Assembly: GCA_963735885.1 (NCBI GenBank)
Contig: CAVTMP010000007.1
Span: 764,611 to 828,610, forward strand
Length of the DNA: 64,000 bases
Reading direction: 5' to 3'
Source: JBBSBL01 sp963735885
GTDB taxonomy: Bacteria; Actinomycetota; Thermoleophilia; Solirubrobacterales; Solirubrobacteraceae
Shown here: positions 8,499 through 22,758 of the stretch, in pieces
Numbering within the stretch: position 1 is the first letter of the stretch
Layout: every line of letters starts with the position of its first letter
Notes under the pieces: generated by a model
What the model was told of the DNA's origin: nothing
Databases searched by the model: none
The model's input: the letters and a program-made list of their open reading frames with translations, nothing else
Translations under genes and position numbers: made by a program

Positions 8499-9190
8499 GC
8501 CCCTCCGGGCCGGCGTGGGCCCCGCCGTCGCGGGAGCGGGTGTCCCGGGTGCGGGCCCGCCTGCGCGAGGTCTACGGCATCCCGATCATGGCCCCGCACC
8601 GCCGCCCGCTCGACGAGCTCGTCCTGACGGTGCTCTCGCAGAGCACGAACGACCGCAACCGCGACGTCGCCTTCCTCCGCCTCCGCGAGCGCCTCCCGGC
8701 GTGGGAGGCCGTGCGCGACGCGCCGGTCGAGGAGGTCGAGGCCGCGATCCGGCCGGGCGGCATCTCGAAGGTGAAGTCCGCGCGGATCCAGCAGATCCTC
8801 CGCGCGGTCACCGCCGCGGCCCACGATCCCGCCGCGCCGCTCGACCTCTCGTGGATGGCGACGGCGCCGGTCGCGGAGGGGCGCGCCTTCCTCTGTGCCC
8901 TGCCCGGGGTGGGCCGCAAGACGGCGGCCTGCGTCCTGCTCTTCGCCTACGGCCGCCGCGACGTGCCGGTGGACACGCACGTCGGCCGGGTCGCGACGCG
9001 CCTGGGCCTCCTGCGCCCCGCCGCCGGGTCCGCCGAGCAGCACGACGCGCTGCTCGCCCTCACCCCGCCGGGGGCCGAGCTCGAGCTCCACGTGAACCTG
9101 CTCCGCCACGGCCGCCGGACCTGCGACGCCCGCGCGCCACGCTGCGCGGCGTGCGCGCTGCGGCGGATGTGCCCGTCGCGGCGGGGGTAG
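8495..9190 (+). CDS. Endonuclease III-like DNA glycosylase/AP lyase
   Basis: 231 residues from the GTG at 8495; an in-frame GTG at 8435 would add 20 residues but would read through the PfkB-like stub. The helix-hairpin-helix with catalytic Lys is LPGVGRKTAACVL, followed by VPVDTHVGRVATRLGL with the catalytic Asp. At the C-terminus Cys residues spaced C-x6-C-x2-C-x5-C form the 4Fe-4S site. Substrates would be oxidised pyrimidines in base excision repair. N-terminal contacts LTVLSQSTNDRNRD match the Nth group, where the motif is usually LSAQTTD. Confidence 0.88.
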   Translation: MSPSGPAWAPPSRERVSRVRARLREVYGIPIMAPHRRPLDELVLTVLSQSTNDRNRDVAFLRLRERLPAWEAVRDAPVEEVEAAIRPGGISKVKSARIQQILRAVTAAAHDPAAPLDLSWMATAPVAEGRAFLCALPGVGRKTAACVLLFAYGRRDVPVDTHVGRVATRLGLLRPAAGSAEQHDALLALTPPGAELELHVNLLRHGRRTCDARAPRCAACALRRMCPSRRG

Positions 9191-9211
9191 GGGGCCTCCG
9201 CGACTGGTCCG

Positions 9212-9231
9212 TGTTCAGTTCACGATGAACA
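9212..9231. promoter_or_regulatory. Inverted repeat TGTTCA-N8-TGAACA upstream of dnaK
   Basis: A 6-bp perfect dyad with an 8-base spacer in the gap between the endonuclease III-like gene and dnaK. It could be a regulator site or part of a weak terminator; nothing in the sequence decides. Confidence 0.25.
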
Positions 9232-9274
9232 TGGGTGCGCGGCGCTCGGTCGCGACCGCCGGCCCTCCCCGACG

Positions 9275-9301
9275 ATCTGCTAGCCTCGCGCTAAGATTTC
9301 T
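9275..9301 (+). promoter_or_regulatory. dnaK promoter with probable HspR operator
   Basis: TAGCCT at 9281-9286 is a good -10 candidate. An imperfect dyad, ATCT-gc-TAG paired with CTA-AGAT, spans 9275-9297. The right half continues as CTAAGATTTCT (9291-9301), 10 of 11 bases identical to CTGAGATTTCT in front of clpB. Because hspR is in this operon and both genes are classic HspR targets, the shared box is a likely operator, though it differs from the HAIR consensus CTTGAGT-N7-ACTCAAG. Confidence 0.5.
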
Positions 9302-9382
9302 TACCGCGCCGGTTGGCACCACCGCCAAGCGCGCACGTCACGTCACGCCCTGTCGCCGGGGCGAAAGGAGCCTCAGACCCAC

Positions 9383-11286
<1,904 letters not shown>

Positions 11287-11290
<4 letters not shown>

Positions 11291-11930
11291 CGAACGACCA
11301 CGCCCAGGGCCGGGGCGGCCACGAGGCCGACCCGGCGCCCGCGGCTCCCGAGACGGCCGAGGCCCCCGAGCCGGCCGGCGCCGCCGGGACGGCCGAGGCC
11401 CCCGAGCCGGCGGCGCCGAGACGGCCGAGCCCGTCGAGGCGCAGGACGCGGCGGAGCTCGTCGAGCACGATCTCGACGAGCTCCGCGAGCGCGCGGGGAA
11501 GGCCGACGAGTACCTCGACCTCGCCCGCCGCACCCAGGCCGACTTCGAGAACTACCGCAAGCGGATGGGTCGCGAGACCGCCGCGGCCGAGAGTCGCGGC
11601 CTCTCGCGCCTGGCGAAGGAGCTGCTGCCGGCGCTCGACAACCTCGAGCACGCGCTCGCGGCGGTCGAGCACGCGCCGGACGACGCGCCCGAGCGGCAGG
11701 TCGTGGCCGGGTTCCGGCTCGTCCACGCCGAGCTGCTCGCGGCGCTGGGACGATCGGGCATCGAGGCCTATTCGCCGCTCGGCGAGCCGTTCGACCCCGA
11801 GCACGCCGAGGCCATGGCCCAGCGCCCCGAGGAGGGCGCCGCGGCGGGCACGGTCATCGAGGTCTACCAGCCGGGCTACCGCCACCGGGACGCCGTCCTG
11901 CGGCCGGCCCGCGTCGTGGTGGCCGGGTAG
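11287..11930 (+). CDS. grpE: Nucleotide exchange factor GrpE (one frameshift)
   Basis: About 214 residues when one indel near 11415 is corrected. The N-terminus is an Ala/Pro/Glu-rich disordered segment, followed by the long dimerisation helix LVEHDLDELRERAGKADEYL, then ADFENYRKRMGRE and the beta domain ending GTVIEVYQPGYRHRDAVLRPARV. It releases ADP from DnaK. The break lies in a repetitive GAGCCGGCGGCGCCGAGAC stretch where a base slip is easy, so a sequencing error is likely. The GTG start overlaps the dnaK stop. Confidence 0.92.
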
Positions 11931-11938
11931 CGACGCCG

Positions 11939-13045
11939 ATGTCGCCGAGCACCGACTACTACGAGGTCCTCGGGGTCGACCGCGGCGCATCGGCGGAGGA
12001 GATCAAGAAGGCCTACCGCCGCCTCGCTCGCCGCTACCACCCGGATCGCAACCCGGACGACAAGGCCGCGGAGGCGCGCTTCAAGGAGATCTCCGAGGCC
12101 AACGACGTGCTCGCCGACCCGGAGAAGCGCAAGCAGTACGACCGCGGCACCGGCCCGTTCGCGATGGGCGGCGAGGGGTTCGACCCGTCGTCGTTCGCCG
12201 GCGGGATGGGCGACATCCTCTCGAACCTCTTCGGCGGCGGGGGCCCGGGCGGCCGCGGCCAGCCGGGCGGCGGCGCCGCGCCCCAGCGCGGGCGGGACCT
12301 CGAGACCGAGGTCCGCATCCCCTTCCGCACGGCGGTCGAGGGGGGCCAGGTGTCGATCTCCGTGCCGACCTCCGAGCCGTGCCCGACCTGTCACGGGTCC
12401 GGGGCGAAGCCCGGCACCGCGCCGGAGATCTGCCCGGTCTGCCAGGGGCGCGGCGTCGAGGCGCAGGGCCAGGGCCTGTTCTCGATCTCCCAGCCGTGCC
12501 GGCGCTGCGGCGGCAGCGGGACGATCATCGAGTCGCCGTGCGCCACGTGTCGCGGCTCGGGCGTGCGGCGGACGGTCAAGCGCCTGCGGGTGAACATCCC
12601 GGCCGGGGTCCGGGACGGCAGCCGGATCCGGCTCGCCGGGAAGGGCGAGGCCGGGCTGCGCGGCGGCGAGGCGGGCGACCTCTACGTCGTCACCCGCGTG
12701 GCCGACTCGCCGGTCTTCCGCCGCAAGGGCGACCACCTCGAGGTCGAGGTGCCGCTCACCGTGGCCGAGGCGTTGCTCGGCGCGAAGGTCGAGGTGCCGA
12801 CGCTCGTCGGCCGCAAGACGCTGCGCGTCCCGCCCGGGACCCGGCACGGCACCATCCAGCGCCTGCGCGACGAGGGCCCGCCGAAGCTCGGCGGCCGGGG
12901 ACGCGGGGACCTCCACTACCGCTTCACGATCGACGTGCCGCGCGATCTCAGCAGCGAGCAGCGCGCCGCGGCCGAGGCGCTCGCCGGCGCGCTCGACGGG
13001 GACCCGCGCGCCGACCTGATGGCGGCGGCCGGGACGGGCGCCTGA
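11939..13045 (+). CDS. dnaJ: Hsp40 co-chaperone DnaJ
   Basis: 368 residues. J domain with RYHPDRNPDD (HPD near residue 33), a Gly/Phe-rich linker from about 75 to 115, then four zinc-binding repeats: CPTCHGSG, CPVCQGRG, CRRCGGSG and CATCRGSG (residues about 147-205), and the C-terminal substrate domain. It stimulates DnaK ATPase and delivers clients. It follows grpE by 8 bases; its TGA overlaps the hspR ATG by one base. Confidence 0.97.
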   Translation: MSPSTDYYEVLGVDRGASAEEIKKAYRRLARRYHPDRNPDDKAAEARFKEISEANDVLADPEKRKQYDRGTGPFAMGGEGFDPSSFAGGMGDILSNLFGGGGPGGRGQPGGGAAPQRGRDLETEVRIPFRTAVEGGQVSISVPTSEPCPTCHGSGAKPGTAPEICPVCQGRGVEAQGQGLFSISQPCRRCGGSGTIIESPCATCRGSGVRRTVKRLRVNIPAGVRDGSRIRLAGKGEAGLRGGEAGDLYVVTRVADSPVFRRKGDHLEVEVPLTVAEALLGAKVEVPTLVGRKTLRVPPGTRHGTIQRLRDEGPPKLGGRGRGDLHYRFTIDVPRDLSSEQRAAAEALAGALDGDPRADLMAAAGTGA

Positions 13046-13485
13046 TGGCCCTCCGACGCGCCCGGACCGCGGCCCGCGTCTCGGTCGACGGCGACCGCGG
13101 CGTGTTCATGATCTCCGTCGCGGCGGACCTGGCCGAGATGCACCCGCAGACCCTGCGCATGTACGAGGCGCGCGGCCTCATCACGCCCCAGCGCTCGCCC
13201 AAGGGCACGCGGCTCTACTCGCACGAGGACGTCGAGCGCCTGCGCCGCATCCAGTCCATGACGGCGGAGCTCGGCCTGAACCTCGCCGGGGTCGAGCGGG
13301 TGCTCGCGCTCGAGGCCGAGCTCGCCGCGGCGCGCGCGCGCCTGGCGGTGCTGGAGCGCCGCCAGCGGCGCCTGCAGGCCGAGCTGCGGCGCCTCGAGGC
13401 GCTTCGACGCGACGGCCGCGCCGACCTCGTCCCCTACCAGCGAGGCGGGCCGCTCGTGCGCGCCCGCCGGCGACGCGGGGCTTGA
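13045..13485 (+). CDS. hspR: MerR-family heat-shock repressor HspR
   Basis: 146 residues. After a 25-residue extension, a MerR-type winged helix reads FMISVAADLAEMHPQTLRMY-EARGLITPQRSPKGTRLYS-HEDVERLRRIQ, followed by a coiled coil rich in Leu, Arg and Glu (residues about 90-130). HspR represses the dnaK operon and clpB, using DnaK as co-repressor in known actinobacteria. It is the last gene of the operon it would control, and operator-like dyads lie before dnaK and clpB. Confidence 0.94.
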   Translation: MALRRARTAARVSVDGDRGVFMISVAADLAEMHPQTLRMYEARGLITPQRSPKGTRLYSHEDVERLRRIQSMTAELGLNLAGVERVLALEAELAAARARLAVLERRQRRLQAELRRLEALRRDGRADLVPYQRGGPLVRARRRRGA

Positions 13486-13508
13486 GATCGGCCGGACGAT
13501 GTGGCACG

Positions 13509-13531
13509 ATCTCAGTCTTACTGACTGAGAT
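13509..13531 (+). promoter_or_regulatory. Perfect 9-bp dyad upstream of clpB, probable HspR operator
   Basis: ATCTCAGTC and GACTGAGAT are exact complements separated by TTACT. The right arm runs into CTGAGATTTCT, nearly identical to the box before dnaK. The dyad lies 17 bases before the TTG start of clpB, where a bound repressor would block transcription. Confidence 0.6.
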
Positions 13532-13548
13532 TTCTCGGAAGGATTTCC

Positions 13549-16095
<2,547 letters not shown>

Positions 16096-16114
16096 GTCGA
16101 GGCGGCGCTCGGCG

Positions 16115-16807
16115 CTACCCGCGCCGCCGCACGACCATGATCACGAGGTAGTTCACCGCGTAGCGCGGCACCGACCGCCGCGAGTAGCCGCGCCGGGTGT
16201 CGAACTGCAGCACCCAGCGCCCGGCCTTCGGGTTGAACGGGAAGAGCCGCTTCGCCGCCGAGCGGAGCTTCCCGCACGCGCCGCCGAGGCGGCCGATCGG
16301 GCGATCGAGCGCGCTGCGCCGGCCGCCGGGCGGGACGTAGTGCAGGTACAACGTCCGGCCGGCGCCGAAACCGTAGGCCGAGAACCGCGTGCGAAGCCGG
16401 CGCGGATCGCCGCTCGAGGGCCGGAAGCCGGCGGTGAACGCCGTCGAGTTGAAGCGCCGCGTCGCGACGCTCGTTCCCTCGGCGACCGTCATCGTGTGCG
16501 CCGCCTCGCCGCCGCGGCTCGTCGCCGGCGCCACGGGCGGGCTCCAGGCGAACGCGCCGCCGCCGGCCGCGTCGGCCCGGGTCCGGCCGAGGATCCGCGC
16601 GTCCACCCCGACGGTCAGCGCCGCGCCGGGGGTGAAGCCGGCGTAGAGCGCCTGCGCCCGCCGTGGGGTCTGGTACACCGGGGGATAGCAGCTGAGGCCG
16701 AGCGTGACCGTCGGCCCGGCCGGACCGGCGCCGGCGGGCACGGCGGGCGCGGCGGGCGCGGGCGATGCGACGGCGGCGACGCTGGCGAGGGTGGCGAGGA
16801 GCGGCAT
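16115..16807 (-). CDS. Secreted protein of unknown function
   Basis: 230 residues. The N-terminus MPLLATLASVAAVASPAPA is a weakly charged export signal with a likely cut after an Ala-rich stretch. The mature part begins with a strand-rich domain (VTLGLSCYPPVYQTPRRAQA, then FTPGAALTV) that could be an Ig-like fold, and ends in the basic YSRRSVPRYAVNYLVIMVVR. Two Cys might form a disulfide. The family is not recognised. A TACGCT box at 16844-16849 (minus) could be the -10. It converges on clpB with a 19-base gap. Confidence 0.55.
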   Translation of the reverse strand: MPLLATLASVAAVASPAPAAPAVPAGAGPAGPTVTLGLSCYPPVYQTPRRAQALYAGFTPGAALTVGVDARILGRTRADAAGGGAFAWSPPVAPATSRGGEAAHTMTVAEGTSVATRRFNSTAFTAGFRPSSGDPRRLRTRFSAYGFGAGRTLYLHYVPPGGRRSALDRPIGRLGGACGKLRSAAKRLFPFNPKAGRWVLQFDTRRGYSRRSVPRYAVNYLVIMVVRRRG

Positions 16808-16922
16808 CGAGGTCCTGGCTTCCGTGACTCGGACGAGCGCGGCAGCGTACCCCGCGCTCCCGTCGCGCGCGCCGCTGCGATAGAACCCGTCCGAGGGTCC
16901 ACCGCGACGAAGGGGAGGCCGC

Positions 16923-17204
16923 ATGCCGACGTTCATCATGCTCTCGACGCTGTCGCCCGAGGGCGTGCAGACCGTCAAGAACAACCCGCAGCGCATCAAG
17001 GAGGTCAACCGGGAGATCGAGCAGCTCGGGGCGACCGTCAAGGCGCAGTGGGCGACGCTCGGGCACTTCGACTTCGTCAACGTGGTCGAGGCGCCGGACG
17101 AGAAGACGATGGCCCGGATCTCGCTCGAGCTCGGCTCGCGCGGCACGGCGAAGTACGAGACGCTGTCCGCCATCCCGATCGACGACTTCATCTCGGCGCT
17201 CTGA
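16923..17204 (+). CDS. GYD domain-containing protein
   Basis: 93 residues, with a start MPTFIMLSTLSPEGVQTVKN and a central IEQLGATVKAQWATLGHFDFV typical of the GYD family (ferredoxin-like dimer of unknown role). GAAGGGGAGG precedes the ATG. It ends 16 bases before purD, so it is probably transcribed with it; similar small alpha/beta barrels sense small molecules, but no function can be assigned. Confidence 0.8.
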   Translation: MPTFIMLSTLSPEGVQTVKNNPQRIKEVNREIEQLGATVKAQWATLGHFDFVNVVEAPDEKTMARISLELGSRGTAKYETLSAIPIDDFISAL

Positions 17205-17220
17205 GCGCGCGGTCGGCCGG

Positions 17221-18489
17221 ATGACCCGGGTCCTCGTCGTCGGCGGTGGCGGTCGCGAGCACGCGCTCGTTCGCGCGCTCGGCCGCTCGCCGCGCCGGCC
17301 CGAGCTCCTCTGCGCGCCCGGCAACGCCGGGATCGCCGCCGACGCGGAGTGCGTGGCGGTCGCGGCGGAGGACGTCGGCGGGCTCGTCGCGCTGGCGCGC
17401 GAGCGCCGGGTCGACCTCGTCGTCGTCGGTCCCGAGGCGCCGCTCGTCGCCGGCCTGGCCGACGCGCTCGGCTCCGCCGGCATCGCGGTCTTCGGGCCCT
17501 CGGCCGCGGTCGCGCGGCTCGAGGGGTCCAAGGCCTACGCCAAGGAGGTCATGGCCGCCGCCGGCGTGCCCACCGCGGCCCATCGCGTGGTGGAGACGGT
17601 GGACGCCGGCATGGCGGCGATCGACGGCTACCCGGTCGTGCTCAAGGCCGACGGGCTCGCCGCCGGCAAGGGGGTGGTCATCGCGGCGGACGCCGCCGAG
17701 GCGCGCGGTGCGCTCGAGGCCTTCCTGGTCGAGCGGCGCCACGGCACCGAGCGCGTGGTGGTCGAGGAGCACCTCGAGGGCGAGGAGGTCTCGCTGCTCG
17801 CGCTCTGCGACGGGGAGCGCGCGGTTCCGCTCGCCCCGGCGCAGGACTACAAGCGGATCTTCGACGGCGACCGCGGCCCCAACACGGGCGGGATGGGGTC
17901 CTACTCGCCGGTCCCGGGCGTGGGCGCGGACGAGGCCGAGGCGTTCTGCGCGGCGATCCACCAGCCGGTCGTCGAGACGCTCGCCGCGCGCGGCACCCCG
18001 TTCCACGGCGTCCTCTACGCCGGTCTCATGCTCACCGCGGCCGGGCCGCGGGTGCTCGAGTTCAACGTCCGCTTCGGCGACCCGGAGACCCAGGCCGTCC
18101 TCCCGCGGCTGCGCACCGACCTGCTCGACCTGCTCGCCGCCGCCGCGCGGCCCGGCGGGCTCGCGGGGGCCGCGCCCCGGTGGCGCGAGCAGACCGCGGT
18201 GACGCTCGTCCTCGCCGCCGCCGGCTACCCCGGCTCCGCCTCGACCGGCGACGTGATCGAGGGGCTCGACCGCGTGCCCGCGGGCATCGAGGTGACCCAC
18301 GCCGGCACGGCGCGCGACGCGCAGGGGCGCCTCGTCACCGCGGGCGGGCGGGTGCTCGCGCTCACCGCGCTCGGCGACGGGCCGGGCGACGCCCGCGACG
18401 CCGCCTATGCTGCCGCCGAGGTGGTCCGCTTCCCAGGTCGCCAGCTCCGGACCGACATCGCGCAGCGCGCGGTGGAGCGCGTCGCGTGA
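17221..18489 (+). CDS. purD: Phosphoribosylamine-glycine ligase
   Basis: 422 residues. ATP-grasp enzyme joining phosphoribosylamine and glycine, the second step of purine synthesis. It starts RVLVVGGGGREHALVRALGR, then FGPSAAVARLEGSKAYAKEV, ADGLAAGKGVVIA (ATP-binding), GPNTGGMGSYSPV and LEFNVRFGDPETQ, all diagnostic. The TGA overlaps the GTG of purE by 4 bases. Confidence 0.97.
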   Translation: MTRVLVVGGGGREHALVRALGRSPRRPELLCAPGNAGIAADAECVAVAAEDVGGLVALARERRVDLVVVGPEAPLVAGLADALGSAGIAVFGPSAAVARLEGSKAYAKEVMAAAGVPTAAHRVVETVDAGMAAIDGYPVVLKADGLAAGKGVVIAADAAEARGALEAFLVERRHGTERVVVEEHLEGEEVSLLALCDGERAVPLAPAQDYKRIFDGDRGPNTGGMGSYSPVPGVGADEAEAFCAAIHQPVVETLAARGTPFHGVLYAGLMLTAAGPRVLEFNVRFGDPETQAVLPRLRTDLLDLLAAAARPGGLAGAAPRWREQTAVTLVLAAAGYPGSASTGDVIEGLDRVPAGIEVTHAGTARDAQGRLVTAGGRVLALTALGDGPGDARDAAYAAAEVVRFPGRQLRTDIAQRAVERVA

Positions 18490-18968
18490 GCGAGCCCACC
18501 CCCGACCCGGGGCCGCCGGAGGCCCTCGCCGAGGTGGCCGAGCAGTTCGACGGGCTCGAGGTCGACGCGCCGCGCGTCGGGATCGTCATGGGCAGCAAGA
18601 GCGACATGCCGGCCATGGAGAAGGCGGCCAGGGAGCTCGAGGAGCGCGGCATCGGCCACGAGGTGCGGGTGATGTCCGCCCACCGGGAGCCGGACGCCGT
18701 GGCCGAGTACGCGAAGAACGCCCGCCTGCGCGGCCTGCGGATCATCATCGCCGGCGCCGGGCTCTCGGCGGCGCTGCCGGGCGTCGTGGCGGCGCACACC
18801 GACCTCCCGGTCATCGGCGTCCCGCTGACGAGCCGCACGTCGATCGGCGGCGGCCTCGACGCGCTGCTCTCGATCGTGCAGATGCCGCCGGGCGTCCCCG
18901 TCGCCTGCGTCGGCGTGGACAACGCGCGCAACGCCGCCGTGCTCGCGGCGCGCGTGCTCGGCGCATGA
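18486..18968 (+). CDS. purE: PurE-family N5-carboxyaminoimidazole ribonucleotide mutase
   Basis: 160 residues with a roughly 28-residue N-terminal extension. GIVMGSKSDMP and VMSAHREPD are the conserved substrate loops. The next loop reads GAGLSAALPG, where E. coli-type PurE has GAGGAAHLPG with a His, and it is also unlike the class II form. LLSIVQMPPGVPVA is normal. No purK is in the window. The substrate, N5-CAIR or free AIR plus CO2, is therefore open. The GTG overlaps purD; the TGA overlaps the next ATG. Confidence 0.9.
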   Translation: MSEPTPDPGPPEALAEVAEQFDGLEVDAPRVGIVMGSKSDMPAMEKAARELEERGIGHEVRVMSAHREPDAVAEYAKNARLRGLRIIIAGAGLSAALPGVVAAHTDLPVIGVPLTSRTSIGGGLDALLSIVQMPPGVPVACVGVDNARNAAVLAARVLGA

Positions 18969-19904
18969 GCGCCGCCGTCGCCGTCGAGGACCGCGGCGAC
19001 GGCGTCCTCGTCGCGACGCTGTCGAACCCGCCGCACCACCTCATGAACCGCGCGACGGTCGGCGCGCTCGCCGCGCTCGTCGCCCGCGCCGAGGCGGACC
19101 CGGCCGTTCGCGCGGTCGTGCTCACCGGGCCGGAGGGCGGCCCGTTCGTCACGCACTACGACATCGCCGAGATCGTCGCCGGCGCGCAGGACGTCCCGGC
19201 GGCGCCGCCCAAGCGGGTGGGCGCCGCCGCCCTGCGGGTGGTCGGCGCGGCGCGACGCGTCCCCGCGGCCGCCGACGCGCTGCGCCGCACGCCGGCCCGC
19301 GGCCTCGTCGAGGTCCACGACCTGCACGCCCTGTTCCTGCGCATGAACCGGGCCGACGTCGCGTTCGTCGCCGCGGTGAACGGGAACGCGACGGGCGGCG
19401 GCTGCGAGCTCGCGCTCGCGTGCGACGTCCGCTACATGGCCGCCGGCGCCGGGCGGATCGGCCTGCCCGAGATGACGCTCGGGCTGATCCCGGGCGCCGG
19501 CGGGACGCAGCGCATGGCCCGGGCGCTCGGCTCCTCGCAGGGCGCTCGGCCTCATCCTCGAGGGCGCGTTGCTCGAGCCCGAGCGGGCCGCGGAGGTCGG
19601 GCTCGTCCATCGCGTCGTCGATCCGGCCGTCCTGCTCGACGAGGCGTGCGCGGCGGCCGCGCGCTACGCGCGCCGGGCGCCGGGGACGATCGCCGCGCTG
19701 AAGCGGGCGGTGTACGAGGGCGGAGCGCGTCCGCTGGCCGATGGCCTCCACACGGAGCGCGCCGAGTTCCTCGCGGTCGCCTCCGCCCCCGCGGCGCTCG
19801 CCGCGATGCGCTCCTACCTCGCCGAGCAGGAGGCCGACGGCCGGCCCCCGTTCGCCGATCCGGAGAGCGCGGCGCCCTGGCAGGACGGGACCGCCGCGCC
19901 GTGA
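18965..19904 (+). CDS. Enoyl-CoA hydratase/isomerase family protein (one frameshift)
   Basis: About 312 residues after correcting an indel near 19545. Crotonase fold: NGNATGGGCELALACDVRYM holds the oxyanion Gly and a Glu, and GRIGLPEMTLGLIPGAGGTQ the second catalytic Glu. The C-terminal half resumes LLEPERAAEVGLVHRVVDPA. A basic, Ala-rich insert (about residues 70-105) precedes the core. It lies between purE and purB with ATGA overlap, though beta-oxidation has no clear link to purines; co-transcription may be the only connection. Confidence 0.85.
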
Positions 19905-19938
19905 TCGCCCGCTGCCGCCGGCAGGACGGGACCGCCGC

Positions 19939-19960
<22 letters not shown>
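19879..19960 (+). repeat. Imperfect 41-base tandem duplication across the echA/purB junction
   Basis: The segment starting GGCAGGACGGGACCGCCGCG at 19879 recurs at 19920, 41 bases on, each followed by GTGATC-nCCCGCT. The first copy holds the stop region of the crotonase gene and a decoy GTG that reads only 13 codons; the second holds the real purB GTG. It looks like a recent slip duplication. Confidence 0.6.
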
Positions 19961-21207
<1,247 letters not shown>

Positions 21208-21276
21208 GGGGCCCAACACCCGTCGAGGCGCCGGGACGCCGCGTAGCCTGCGGCCGCCAACCGCCGAAGGAGTCCT

Positions 21277-22718
21277 GTGGCCCGCCGATCGCTCCTCTGC
21301 CTGCTCGTCCTCGCCGCCACGTCGGCCGTCGCGCCGGCGGCGCACGCCGGGCCCCCGGCCGCTGGACGCAGGTGACGAGCGGCCCGACCGGCTCGTTGCT
21401 CGAGACCGTGGGCCTCGCGCGGACGAACGACGGCGTGCTGCACGTCGCGTGGGTGCGCGCCGACACGCCGTCCCAGGACACGCTGCTGCACACCGGGATC
21501 CGCGCGAACGGGTCGGTGGGCGCGGCGACGCCGATCTTCACGTGGGGGTCGATCTCCTCCCCCGCCCTCGTCGCGCCGGGCGGCACGAGCCTGCGCGTGC
21601 TCTGGGGCGCGATCGGCCGGACGCCCGGCGATCCGATCAACGAGCTGGTGACGAACACCTCCGACGCGTCGGGCGCGGCCTGGTCGGCCCCGGCCGGCGT
21701 GAACCAGAGCCTCCAGGCCTACCAGTCGCCGATCATGGCGACGCTCGACCGCGGCGGGCAGGTGTGGTCCACGTGGGACGGCACGTTCGGCGTCCGGGTG
21801 CGGCCCGGCGTCGCCCCGCTCGGCGCGCTGCCGCCGACCTTCCTGACCGGCGGGTGCTGCTTCTACAACGCCAACGTCGGCGCCGACGGCCGCAACGGCG
21901 ACGTGTGGGTCGCCTGGGACTCGAACGTGACCGGCGACCCGGGGCGCTTCGTCCAGCAGGCCGGCCCGGGCGGCGCGGCGACGGGGCCGCGCCATCGCGC
22001 CCCCGCCTCGACGACCCGCTACGGGGGATCGGCCGCCTTCCTCCAGCCGGTCGGACGGGCCGCCATCGCCGGCCGGCCCGGCGGGCAGGGACGCGTCTGG
22101 ACCGCCTATCCGTCCGGCTATCCGACGTCCACCCGGATCGTGCTCTGGCGGATCGAGTCGAACAAGACCCTGACCGTCGCGCGGCTGCGCCCGGGCTACG
22201 CGTCCGGCACGCTCTCGCTGTCGGCCGACGAGGAGGGACGCATGTGGACCTCCTGGGTCGGCCAGGACCGGCGCGGACGGCTGCGGCTGTTCGCGCGGCG
22301 CAGCGACCGGCGGGTCTCGAAGCTCGGCGGCCTCGTGGCCGTGCCGCTCCCGCGCGGCACGGCGAGCGCGTGGAAGGGCGCCTCCGCGGCGCAGAGCGGC
22401 AAGCTCGACGTGCTCGTCAACCTCACGCGGGGCGGGGCCTACGCCTTCACCTGGCACACGCAGATCGTGCCGCCGCTGTCGCTGAAGGGCGTTCGGGCCC
22501 GGGCGGGGCGCGGGCGGCTGCGGATCACCTTCACGGCATCCGACGCCGGCGCCGGGGTGCGCGGCGCCACCGTCCGCTTCCGCGGTCGTCGCGCGGGCAC
22601 CGGCGGCGACGGGAAGGCGTCGTTCGTCGTCGCGAAGCCCTCGCGCGCCTATCGCGCCACGGGCACCGCGAGCCTCGACGGCTACGGCGCGGCGCGGGCG
22701 TCGGTGGTCGTGCGGTAG
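21277..22718 (+). CDS. Secreted protein, probably beta-propeller, with C-terminal Ig-like domain (one frameshift)
   Basis: About 480 residues. MARRSLLCLLVLAATSAVA is a signal peptide with cleavage near AHA. The body has repeated WVAWDS-, SISSPALV-, VWSTWDG- and MWTSWVGQD-like strands, the pattern of sialidase-like or WD-like propeller blades, then PPLSLKGVRARAGRGRLRITF begins a final beta-sandwich. A frame break near 21350, inside a C/G-rich run just after the signal peptide, must be corrected. CGAAGGAG precedes the GTG and TAGCCT (21244-21249) may be the -10. No enzyme motif seen. Confidence 0.65.
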
Positions 22719-22745
22719 GGCCCTCCGAACCTCCGACCCCGCCGC

Positions 22746-22751
22746 TACCAT
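22746..22751 (+). promoter_or_regulatory. Putative -10 box (TACCAT) for purC
   Basis: TACCAT lies 7 bases before the GTG of purC and suggests that purC-purS-purQ-purL is a separate, leaderless transcript rather than an extension of the purD unit. Confidence 0.45.
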
Positions 22752-22758
22752 CGGCGAA

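Noticed and set aside
11400..11430. Programmed frameshift in grpE
   Set aside because: No slippery heptamer with downstream structure is evident, and many other genes in the window have similar one-base breaks, so an error is the simpler explanation.
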